From a virus, in IMG/VR virus record IMGVR_UViG_3300044825_003108, positions 1 through 21,031 of that record: DNA of 21,031 bases. One strand, given 5' to 3'. This document shows positions 1 to 7,327 of this stretch, piece by piece; position 1 is the first letter of the stretch, and each line of letters begins with the position of its first letter. Both the position numbers and the translations under genes were made by a program. Below the pieces are notes generated by a model that made no database searches, was not told where the DNA came from, and saw nothing but the letters and a program-made list of their open reading frames with translations.

Positions 1-1402
1 ATGTGTCGTTGGTCAATGTAATCTGAGAGGCTGGGGTATTTAGCGATTTATTAGACTGTATGGATACGCCGGAATCCTCTACCAATACAGAGGAAGCCGG
101 GAACGTGCTGTTTGCCGCCACCATTACCGCCCTGTCATTATATGCGTAAACACTGCCATAGGTCACCGTGTCCGTAAAATGCAAATAAGCCCCTACGGTC
201 GGGTTCATAAAAAACCCGTTGTTGATATTGTTCCTCGGGTTGCTTAAAAAAGTGGTCGTGTTTGTCCTTCCCCTTGTGATCCCCGCCGTCGTGGATACCA
301 TGGCCGTAAAGTTTGCCATGCTGTCCAGACGGAAGGTATTGGAGTTTGCGTCTATCGTAACGCTACCATTGGGTAGGGTGTCTATCAAAGACTTTGAAGC
401 GCCGATGTCGTCTGTGGTAAGGACGCGTTTTGTGCCGATCAGGATGGTATCTTGGAAGCGGCCTTTGCCGTTTACGTCGAGTTGGTATGCAGGCGTGACG
501 GTGTTTATACCCACCTTGGAATCCGACTTTTGCACAAAGATGGCAGAGGCACTGTCTATGTTGTTGTACACGTGAAAATTGTCGCTTGCCCCGACCGATC
601 CGAGCGACCAAATGACCGTATCCGCTTTTGCCAAAAGAACTTTCCCGGAAGCGATTGTGCCGTTATTGATTTTGATAGCCGCTAATACAGTCGGGCTTTT
701 GATTTCCAGCATAGCTGTCGGGCTGCTTGTGCCAATGCCTAACCTATCGTTTGCCGCGTTCCAATACAAAGCAGAATCCCCACCTATAGAATCACTACTT
801 GTAAAATATGCAACACGTCCCGACGCTCCCGTGCCAGCGGATGACAAGCCGAAAGCAACCGTGCTATCTTTCCAGTGCCCTGCAAGGGAATCGTAGACAA
901 GGAATGAATTGTTCTTGACAAGCGAGGCGACAACGTCCCGTAGGTCTGACAAGGAATCCCGCATAAGGCTGTCAACCTTGAATGTCAGGCTTGACAAGAG
1001 TAGGGCTTGTAGCTGAGTGGAAATACCGTTCGCGTTGTCGGCGGCTATCATAGGCAGCCCGTAGTTGGTTGTCGGCCTTGTCAGCAAACCGCTGCCGCTT
1101 GGCCGTGCTGACAAGCCGCTGTTTTGCACAAAGCGAACGGTCGCCTGTATAGTTGTCGCAGCCCAGACAGAATCCACTGTATAGGTCGCGCCCGTGGCAA
1201 GATAAAGGCGATCGCCGACAAGTATCTGGTTTGCCCGGTAAACGCCTGACAAGTCGTTGACATATACCGTCCCTTGGAACTTGCCGCCACTTACGGTGTC
1301 CATGTTGGCAAACGTGGCCACGCCTGTAAAGATTCGGTTAATGGTGTCCTGCGAAGATGCGCAAAGCGGCAAAAGCAGCAGGAAGGGTAGTATGTACTTC
1401 AT
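1..1402 (-). CDS. Tail fibre-like protein, N-terminal 467 aa (cut by left edge)
   Basis: An open frame without stops runs from the ATG at 1402 to the left edge. The N-terminus MKYILPFLLLLPLCASSQ again resembles a signal peptide. Then follow a beta-rich region, a possible short coiled coil (MRDSLSDLRDVVASLVK, about 147-163), and repeated fibre-type motifs: RLGIGTSSPTAMLEI at about 220-234 and KVGINTVTPAYQLDVNG at about 297-313. Such GIGT.SP...L.V motifs are common in Bacteroidota phage tail fibres and surface proteins, often ahead of a C-terminal self-cleaving chaperone domain, which would lie outside this window. Host recognition is the likely role. Eight GACAAG and one CTTGTC lie within 843-1253. 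Confidence 0.75.
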   Translation of the reverse strand, partial: MKYILPFLLLLPLCASSQDTINRIFTGVATFANMDTVSGGKFQGTVYVNDLSGVYRANQILVGDRLYLATGATYTVDSVWAATTIQATVRFVQNSGLSARPSGSGLLTRPTTNYGLPMIAADNANGISTQLQALLLSSLTFKVDSLMRDSLSDLRDVVASLVKNNSFLVYDSLAGHWKDSTVAFGLSSAGTGASGRVAYFTSSDSIGGDSALYWNAANDRLGIGTSSPTAMLEIKSPTVLAAIKINNGTIASGKVLLAKADTVIWSLGSVGASDNFHVYNNIDSASAIFVQKSDSKVGINTVTPAYQLDVNGKGRFQDTILIGTKRVLTTDDIGASKSLIDTLPNGSVTIDANSNTFRLDSMANFTAMVSTTAGITRGRTNTTTFLSNPRNNINNGFFMNPTVGAYLHFTDTVTYGSVYAYNDRAVMVAANSTFPASSVLVEDSGVSIQSNKSLNTPASQITLTNDT

Positions 1403-3300
1403 TAGAAATTGGCTTTTACAATATACTGTCCAAAAGATTGCATCCCGGTCATACGGCTAAGAACAGAACCGCCAGAGATGGTCGGGTGCGTTACCTGCCA
1501 GCCAGCGCCTTGGGCTAATTGCTGTACGTTCCACGGCGATGCTTTTTCGATAATAGTGATAGCCGGGACAAAAGCAATGGCCTCTGTCTGGTTGATGTTG
1601 TTCGGAAGCGAGGTAAAGGTAACGGTAATGTCCAAAGTGCCGTCAACCTTTAGATCGTCCGTATCGGCTGAAAACGTATAGCTATAAATGCGGGCGTTGG
1701 CAGGGACGGTAATGGTGTACGCCCCAGCGCTCCCTGTTACCGTAGGCGCTGTACCGGTATAAATTATGACCATTTCGCCGCCCGTGGAGACCGTTGACTT
1801 TAGGAACGAATAGCCGCCAGAAGTTGAGGTCGTAGAAAGTGCGAGCGTTCCGCCTGTCATGGTAAAGTCGGATGAAATAGATATTTCCTGCGCTTGTCCG
1901 TAGCCGGAAGAAAAGCGGCCTACGAGTTTGTTTTGATTCATCCTTTCTGGAACAGATGGGTACCACATCCAATACGTGCCGTTTGATACCAACATGACCG
2001 GCTTTGTAATGTCAATCAAGCCGGTGGTTGTGAAACTCGTAGGACTGTCGTAGCGGCCAATGCTATTATCAAGGCCGGCAATGCTTACTTGATACGAACT
2101 TGTGATTGGGTACACATACACTGTCTTGCCTTTTGTTGCCGCCGTAGGTGGGTATAGTGTAAGTGTAAGCGGGAACGAGGCAGCAAGCATTTGGATGTGC
2201 AGTTCGTCGTACTTTAAGATAGTGTCTGTGTCTATTTCTTGGCTTGCCGTATACGCCTTATGCGCCGTAAACGTGCTTTTTACTTCCGCAGCGCTATTAT
2301 ACAAATCCCGCATTTCCCAGTAGTAGGTGCCTTCATACAAAATCCCTGTCAATTTCTTTGCAACGGTCACAGCCTCAGAGGAAACCGTTGTAGTTGCAAA
2401 CGGCGTTGAGGAGAATTTTAGGATGCGCACGGCGTCGCAGGTGATGGTGTTTGTGTTTGTGCTTCCTGCTGGGTAGTAATAAATCATTTTGCCCGCATAA
2501 CTGGAATCAGGGATCGGCACCTTTAGGCTTGTGTTCCCTGTTTCGGCTTCGGCATAGACTGTGTAAATGTCGGTGTTCCTAAAGGTCGTATCGCTAAAGA
2601 CCACGTTTGCGCTGTTGATCGTCTGCGAGGCGGTACGTTTAGACGAGGCGGCGGCGGCACTGGGGGCTAACGGGGAGCTAACCAACTGCCATTTATAGCC
2701 GCTGGTCTGAAGGCCGTCCGTACCTACGAACCTATAATGCCCGGGGATTGCGCTATAAGAGCCTACAAAGGCCACAGACGTACCGGAAACCGTGCATAGT
2801 GTTCCAGATACGGTTGCAGATGAAATGCTTGCAGATGGCCCCAAATACACGTATAGGTCAATTACTTTGCCCATGGTCGAAGCTCCGGGCGAAGGGAGCG
2901 TAATGGTTGACCCGGACGGCGTGGAATTGGTTTCGTATTGCACAAAGATATAGTCATACTTTGCGACCGTGTCCGCCGGGACGGAATACGACTGGCTAAC
3001 GACTGCCCGGGCATAGCTTTGCGAAGTCATGCTAAAGGCTTGGGCGGGCAGCTTTACACAAGTTGTGCCCGTCGTTTTGGTAATGCAGACGCTGTCGCCC
3101 ACGATTGCGAGCGACTGATCCATGAACTTCTTTATCGTAGTCAGGCTTGCTTTGCGCGTAAGGCCATAGCGCTGCGAATAGACCTCGAACGTGCTGTCCG
3201 TTACCGTGGTCAGTTCCGGGAACGTGTTAGGGCGTACCCATTGCGCGGAAGCCTGCAAGGAAAGGAACATTGCGGCAACGGCCAATATCTTGGTTCTCAT
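1402..3300 (-). CDS. Signal-peptide-bearing tail or surface protein with three internal repeats, 632 aa
   Basis: The N-terminus (MRTKILAVAAMFLSLQASAQ) has a basic start, a hydrophobic core and an ASA site, as in a Sec signal peptide. After a short linker come three related segments of about 105-115 residues: 96-210, 221-335 and 347-450. Each has an S/T-SQ start, a central strand with Y or T next to D or I, a GK[VMT][IV]-Y motif and a closing Y.W element (YKW, YYW, YWMW). Residues 455-632 form a beta-rich, glycine/threonine-rich C-terminal domain. The repeats suggest a receptor-binding or fibre-associated protein. Its stop overlaps the next ATG as TAATG, so the two are coupled. The secretion signal is unexpected for a virion protein, because tailed phages assemble in the cytoplasm. 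Confidence 0.75.
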   Translation of the reverse strand: MRTKILAVAAMFLSLQASAQWVRPNTFPELTTVTDSTFEVYSQRYGLTRKASLTTIKKFMDQSLAIVGDSVCITKTTGTTCVKLPAQAFSMTSQSYARAVVSQSYSVPADTVAKYDYIFVQYETNSTPSGSTITLPSPGASTMGKVIDLYVYLGPSASISSATVSGTLCTVSGTSVAFVGSYSAIPGHYRFVGTDGLQTSGYKWQLVSSPLAPSAAAASSKRTASQTINSANVVFSDTTFRNTDIYTVYAEAETGNTSLKVPIPDSSYAGKMIYYYPAGSTNTNTITCDAVRILKFSSTPFATTTVSSEAVTVAKKLTGILYEGTYYWEMRDLYNSAAEVKSTFTAHKAYTASQEIDTDTILKYDELHIQMLAASFPLTLTLYPPTAATKGKTVYVYPITSSYQVSIAGLDNSIGRYDSPTSFTTTGLIDITKPVMLVSNGTYWMWYPSVPERMNQNKLVGRFSSGYGQAQEISISSDFTMTGGTLALSTTSTSGGYSFLKSTVSTGGEMVIIYTGTAPTVTGSAGAYTITVPANARIYSYTFSADTDDLKVDGTLDITVTFTSLPNNINQTEAIAFVPAITIIEKASPWNVQQLAQGAGWQVTHPTISGGSVLSRMTGMQSFGQYIVKANF

Positions 3301-3322
3301 TGGATGATGGTTTTTTACGGTA

Positions 3323-3344
3323 CAAAAATACGGGCATATTGCCC
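3323..3344 (-). promoter_or_regulatory. Promoter with palindrome for the tail operon
   Basis: TATTTTTG at 3330-3323 fits TAnnTTTG and lies 22 bases before the ATG at 3300. Directly upstream, GGGCAATATGCCC (3344-3332) is a perfect dyad with a 3-base centre, in the position of an operator. TTTA lies 21 bases upstream of the -7 element, a weak match to the -33 box. Confidence 0.6.
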
Positions 3345-3374
3345 AAAAAAGTAAACCAAAGGGGTTGTAAAACG

Positions 3375-3403
3375 AAAAGCGCCGTATAGGTATGGGCGCT
3401 TTT
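3375..3403. terminator. Bidirectional hairpin terminator
   Basis: AAAAGCGCC and GGCGCTTTT form a perfect 9-bp stem with an 11-base loop. T tracts result on both strands. On the minus strand it closes the 283-aa gene, 35 bases after its stop, and precedes the next promoter. Confidence 0.75.
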
Positions 3404-3438
3404 CTTTAACATAAAACCTCTTAAAACCTGTAATATCC

Positions 3439-4290
3439 TTATCCCAAAGTGTTCTTTAGTACTGCAAACAGGGAAGCGCCTTCTGTGGTTGTCTTAAACC
3501 AGCGGGCAAGCGAGGCGTTGGCCGCTTCTGCGGAAATGCCCTTTGGCGCTGCGTAAAATTCCTGCTTGGTTTCTGCCCACTTGTAGCTGTTGTTGCGCTT
3601 GTCCAACTGGATGGATTTTACTTCCAAGGCTTTTTCGATTGCGCTCACATATTCGCCGAGGTTGGAGATGACCTCGATTGCGGACATGACTTTTTGCGCT
3701 TCCTTTTCGGCGTATTCGACAAGTTTCAAACGTGTTACCTGCGTCATGTCGCCCGCTTCGCCCACGCCCAACTGTGCTGCCAAAAGCAGGACGTCGTCGT
3801 CTTTGAGCTGTGCCACGGCCTTTACCGCATCGGCTGAGAAGGATTTTGCGTCCACCTTGGTCTGTGCCACGGCGTCGTCGTTTACCTGCTCAAAGTAAAT
3901 CTTTGCGCTTTTGTCGCGGTGTGGGTTTGAGCCGTTGTAATTGCACAGCATGAGGTATTGGTACGTCAGCAAGTCGTTTGCCGGATAGCGCCCGTTTTCG
4001 TCGGGGCGGATGATGATGTGGCCGGAATGGTCAAAGTACACCATCGGCATAATCGGTTCCCCGGAGCTTGATACGTTGTGCACGTTTGCGATCGGGTAGA
4101 CGTCGTTGGTCTTCGGGTCAACGATGCGGTCTGTCTTGGGGATCGCCGTCATATAAGGAAAGCGGTACGTCTTGTTGGCTTTGTCATAGTACTTCCCGCC
4201 TACGACAAATTTGACGGTTTGGCCGGTAAGTTTTGGTACCCGGTCTAATACCTCTTTTGGGAGGTCGTTGTATTGGTCTGTTACAAACAT
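3439..4290 (-). CDS. Unknown structural-region protein, 283 aa
   Basis: I do not recognise the family. The first half is beta-rich and polar (KFVVGGKYYDKANKTYRFPYM, IANVHNVSSSGEPIMPMVYF, GHIIIRP). The second half is helical (KAVAQLKDDDVLLLAAQLGVG, KLVEYAEKEAQKVMSAIEVI). No export signal is visible. It lies between the capsid and tail genes, where connector or head-completion proteins usually occur, so a virion role is probable but not shown. The leader begins with AAGGAAAAAAGAACT, a possible weak Shine-Dalgarno (AAGG) at some distance. A bidirectional hairpin follows. Confidence 0.75.
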   Translation of the reverse strand: MFVTDQYNDLPKEVLDRVPKLTGQTVKFVVGGKYYDKANKTYRFPYMTAIPKTDRIVDPKTNDVYPIANVHNVSSSGEPIMPMVYFDHSGHIIIRPDENGRYPANDLLTYQYLMLCNYNGSNPHRDKSAKIYFEQVNDDAVAQTKVDAKSFSADAVKAVAQLKDDDVLLLAAQLGVGEAGDMTQVTRLKLVEYAEKEAQKVMSAIEVISNLGEYVSAIEKALEVKSIQLDKRNNSYKWAETKQEFYAAPKGISAEAANASLARWFKTTTEGASLFAVLKNTLG

Positions 4291-4311
4291 AGTTCTTTTT
4301 TCCTTGTGCCT

Positions 4312-4347
4312 TAAAAAAATGGGGGTCGGCCTTCACCCACCGACCCC
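4312..4347 (-). terminator. Terminator between the 147-aa and 283-aa genes
   Basis: GGGGTCGG and CCGACCCC form an 8-bp stem on the minus strand, followed by CA and seven T. The T run ends 22 bases before the next ATG, with no promoter element in between. It could be an attenuating or processing hairpin rather than a complete stop. Confidence 0.78.
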
Positions 4348-4384
4348 GTCCATAGGTAGCGAAACCCCTGCGCTGAGCGGGGGA

Positions 4385-4828
4385 TTATTTGCAGAGCTTT
4401 AGCCCGAGGCGCGTAGTGGAACTAAAGGCGACTGTCGAAGGATCGTTCACACGAATACGGTAATAAGCGTAAGTATTCGTCTGGGTAAGCGTGGTATCGT
4501 TCGTGGCAGTCCAAGTCCAAGACGTAATATCATCCCATAGCGCGAGGCTTGCCGGGTAGTTACTGCCTTGAAAGGTAAAGCCAGCGTCATCGGTGCCCGA
4601 GCTTTTGACGTGCTCGATGTGGAAGATCGCTTTGGAATCCTCCTTGAACGGGCGGTTTGCGTTGACGGTGATGTACTTGTCGGCGTTTGCGCTGTCACGC
4701 GTAATTGCCGTCGGGTATATCAACTCGTTGGAAAGCCAAGCGCCGCCCGTCTGATTGGTGCTGGACTGGAAAAGCAGGCCAAGGAGCACGATAACGAGGC
4801 CGGCCAGATAGAGATACGACTTTTTCAT
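4385..4828 (-). CDS. Exported or membrane-anchored hypothetical protein, 147 aa
   Basis: I do not recognise the family. The ATG at 4828 begins MKKSYLYLAGLVIVLLGLLF, a basic start and a hydrophobic segment of about 16 residues, typical of a signal peptide or signal anchor; longer starts would read through the leader and terminator. The remaining 120 residues are beta-rich, Thr/Asn-rich and weakly charged (DITSWTWTATNDTTLTQTNT), as in extracellular or virion surface domains. It lies directly after the capsid gene, where decoration or head-completion proteins are common, but a membrane segment is unusual for those. Its 5' leader is an unusual run of (A)n C (CAAAAACAAAAACAACG). It is followed by another terminator. 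Confidence 0.7.
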   Translation of the reverse strand: MKKSYLYLAGLVIVLLGLLFQSSTNQTGGAWLSNELIYPTAITRDSANADKYITVNANRPFKEDSKAIFHIEHVKSSGTDDAGFTFQGSNYPASLALWDDITSWTWTATNDTTLTQTNTYAYYRIRVNDPSTVAFSSTTRLGLKLCK

Positions 4829-4855
4829 ATCGTTGTTTTTGTTTTTGTTGGTTTG

Positions 4856-4886
4856 AAAAACCGGGGCGGTACAAATCCCGCCCCGG
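4856..4886 (-). terminator. Strong terminator after the capsid gene
   Basis: CCGGGGCGG and CCGCCCCGG form a perfect 9-bp GC stem on the minus strand with an 8-base loop, followed by TTTTTC. It lies 34 bases beyond the capsid stop. No promoter element is visible between it and the next ATG at 4828, so partial read-through may feed the downstream genes. Confidence 0.85.
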
Positions 4887-4920
4887 GTACAATGCACATG
4901 ATACACTTGGATGAAAACCT

Positions 4921-6297
4921 TTACACGAGGTCAACGGCCATAAAGTGCTGTTTGCCCAGCACTTGTAAGCCTTGGCGGCACTCGTACACAATCTTGCGGA
5001 CGCTCTCGCCGGACGTTGCCACGCCGTCTGCAAGGCCGCCCAGCGAGATTTCGCGGTAGCGGGTCTGTGCATCGGTCGTTGCGTTGCTTTGGTTGGAAAG
5101 CGGCATTTTGATGTAGCGCGTCATAAAGCGCGGCAGCGACTGCCCGTCCGACGTGCGGATGTTGTCCATCGGCAGGAACCATGCCCGGCGCTCGAAGCCG
5201 GCAGAACCTGCGAAGTTCACAAGCACGGGGTGGTCGAAGAACGGAAGGCGCTTTTTGGTAAAGCGGAAGTCGTAGAGCTTGAACGCATCCACGCCGAGGT
5301 CAATGTCGCGCCCATCCACGTTGAAGCGGGCATACGGCGAAACGGCGTCGGCGTTGGTCAGGGCGTTGAGCATGTTGTCATGGGCGATGCTCATTTCCGA
5401 ACCCATCAGGATCATGTACTCACGCGGGGCGCGTGCCTTTGCCAGCAGGCGCGTGATGTCCGCGTAGTTGGTCGTGTTGATGCCGGCAGCCGGGGCAACG
5501 ATACCTTCCTCAGCGTACTGGTTCAGACCCTTGGTCGTGGAAACCACTTTGCCGTCCACGTCGGTGATGGTGTTTGCGCCCACCGTGTCGTTGAACGTGT
5601 CCGTGGACTGACGCCCCAAAATCATGGCGGCACTAACGGCGCTCAGGAACTTTGCGTACACTTGCGCCTGCTCATACGAGAAGTAGTAGGACTGCCCGGC
5701 GTGCTCAAATTCCGCAATGGAACCCATTTCGATGTCCGTCACCTCGTAGGTTTCTTTGAAAATCTGGATGTGGTTGCTCTCCTTGGAGATGCTGTACCGG
5801 CGTGCGCTGGGCTCGGAAGAACCTTCGCCTGCGGCGTTGGAAAACACGGAGAGTTTGTCGCTCGTGGCAAGCGCCAAAGAGGCGTTGTCAATCGAGATGA
5901 CGTGCAGTTCCGTGGTGCCGTTGAGCGTGATCGAGCCGTAGCTGGACTTGGACTTGATGTAGCCCACTTTGCCGTTGGGGCAGATGACAAGCTCGCCTGC
6001 TCGCACCTTTGCAAAGTCGGCAGCGGATACCGTCACTTTGGGCGCAGAGGTAGAAAAGCTGCCAGAGGTGCTGACCGCCGAAACGGTGACGTTCACGGAA
6101 AGCTCCTCGTTGATCAGGTTGTGGTATTCCACTTGGGCGGACGGCTCGGAGCGCTGCATAAGCTCAAGCATTTCCAAAAAGGACAAGTCCTCGTTGGTCA
6201 CATTGAGCACTTTGTTTAGGATCTCGCGGCGGTCCACCAAGTTGGGGACCATCAACGTCGAGACGTAGTTTTTGTTGGTAGTGCCAAAAGTAGGCAT
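4921..6297 (-). CDS. Probable major capsid protein (HK97-type fold expected), 458 aa
   Basis: This is the likely shell protein. The call rests mainly on position after portal and scaffold and on capsid-like character: no export signal, moderate helix content (an N-terminal arm about 1-60, then FSYEQAQVYAKFLSAVSAAMIL, resembling the spine helix region) and a balanced composition. A beta-rich insert at about 68-165 (GELVICPNGKVGYIKS, ITLNGTTELHVISID) could be an insertion domain. The C-terminal part (LPFFDHPVLVNFAGS, TRYIKMPLS, KIVYECRQGLQVLG) resembles the terminal strands of capsid proteins. A strong terminator follows directly, as suits a highly expressed gene. If the GroES-like protein is functional, this is the obvious folding client. 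Confidence 0.75.
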   Translation of the reverse strand: MPTFGTTNKNYVSTLMVPNLVDRREILNKVLNVTNEDLSFLEMLELMQRSEPSAQVEYHNLINEELSVNVTVSAVSTSGSFSTSAPKVTVSAADFAKVRAGELVICPNGKVGYIKSKSSYGSITLNGTTELHVISIDNASLALATSDKLSVFSNAAGEGSSEPSARRYSISKESNHIQIFKETYEVTDIEMGSIAEFEHAGQSYYFSYEQAQVYAKFLSAVSAAMILGRQSTDTFNDTVGANTITDVDGKVVSTTKGLNQYAEEGIVAPAAGINTTNYADITRLLAKARAPREYMILMGSEMSIAHDNMLNALTNADAVSPYARFNVDGRDIDLGVDAFKLYDFRFTKKRLPFFDHPVLVNFAGSAGFERRAWFLPMDNIRTSDGQSLPRFMTRYIKMPLSNQSNATTDAQTRYREISLGGLADGVATSGESVRKIVYECRQGLQVLGKQHFMAVDLV

Positions 6298-6309
6298 GGT
6301 TGGTAAGTT

Positions 6310-7317
6310 TTATCGTTTTTTGTTAATCGCCCCCATCAGCGATTCCGCAAACGAGTTAGGCGAACTTGGCCTTACTTCGCCGGGCTTTGCCGGGTTTTCA
6401 AGCTCGTCCATAATCTTTCCCGTTGCGGCGTTCTTTCCGGAGGAATACAATAGCGCCTCAAACCCTTCGGGGTCTAAAGCATACGCCACTACCTTTGCCC
6501 AGCGCTGGAAGTCAACCGGGTTTTTGGTGTCGTTCGTGGCAAACAGGTTGAAAAAGTCCGGGTCGCTGGTCAGGGCGGCTGTGAATTTGTCCTTGTCTTT
6601 GATCTTGTACGACAGTTCTTGGTCAGCTTTCCCAACCTTGATTTCGCCGCTTTCCAATGCCTTGGACACAAACCCGTTGCCTTTGACCATCTTGTCCCAA
6701 GCCTCCGCTTCGCTTTGCGCCTTCTGGCGTGCCTCCGCATCTTTGGCTTCTTTTTCGGCCTTTATTTCCTGCGCCGTTTTGCGTTTGCTTTTGGCTTGTT
6801 CCTCTTGGAACTGCTTTCGGTACTCATTGGCTTTTCGCCGGATTTGGGCGTCGCGCACCTGCTTTTCGCTCGCGCTGTCCTCGTCATCCTCGAACACCTC
6901 GACCTCTTCGCCAAACGTCGCTTCAAAATACTTCTTTACCGCCTTTTCAAAGGCAGCGCCTTGCAGCTCAGGCCATTCCTTTTTAAGCCCGGCACGGATT
7001 ATATCCGTATCCGCCATGGCCGAAAAATCGGTTTTGGCCAACCGCACGCGCTCAAGTTCCTGTTGTAGAAGGTCTTCGATGTTCTCATCGTTGCCTACGT
7101 ATGAATCCAGAAACTGTTTTACAAACCCATCCTCTAAGAGCGCTTTGAACGGGTCTTCTGTTTGTTGCGCCGCGCCCTGTGGGGTTTCGCCGCTTGTTTC
7201 CTGTGGCGTTTCCTCCCTTTGTTCGGGCGCTTGTTCCGGTGCTTGTTCTACCGGGGCGTCGCCTTGCTTATCGGTAAGCCCGATCAGCTCGGCAACGTTT
7301 TTGCCAAATATTTCCAT
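6310..7317 (-). CDS. Probable scaffold protein, 335 aa
   Basis: This probably guides capsid assembly and leaves before maturation. It sits between portal and capsid genes, where scaffolds usually lie. The protein is very polar: residues 20-55 are a Glu/Gln/Pro-rich disordered stretch, 58-145 are helical and end in an acidic run (EEVEVFEDDEDS), and 150-210 form a highly charged likely coiled coil (RRKANEYRKQFQEEQAKSKR). The C-terminus is basic (MGAINKKR), which often serves to bind the capsid protein. No protease motif is visible, so the scaffold would be expelled whole or cut by another enzyme. It begins 10 bases after the portal stop and ends 12 bases before the capsid start. Confidence 0.75.
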   Translation of the reverse strand: MEIFGKNVAELIGLTDKQGDAPVEQAPEQAPEQREETPQETSGETPQGAAQQTEDPFKALLEDGFVKQFLDSYVGNDENIEDLLQQELERVRLAKTDFSAMADTDIIRAGLKKEWPELQGAAFEKAVKKYFEATFGEEVEVFEDDEDSASEKQVRDAQIRRKANEYRKQFQEEQAKSKRKTAQEIKAEKEAKDAEARQKAQSEAEAWDKMVKGNGFVSKALESGEIKVGKADQELSYKIKDKDKFTAALTSDPDFFNLFATNDTKNPVDFQRWAKVVAYALDPEGFEALLYSSGKNAATGKIMDELENPAKPGEVRPSSPNSFAESLMGAINKKR

Positions 7318-7327
7318 TTGTTCCCTT

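Noticed and set aside
1-1402. Diversity-generating retroelement acting on the tail fibre
   Set aside because: No reverse transcriptase, template repeat or adenine-variable repeat pair is visible; the GIGT..SP motifs are ordinary fibre repeats.
4972-6219. Plus-strand open frame of 415 codons opposite the capsid gene
   Set aside because: It is the antisense shadow of a well-supported minus-strand gene, with unnatural composition rich in Arg, His and Val, and no context on the plus strand.
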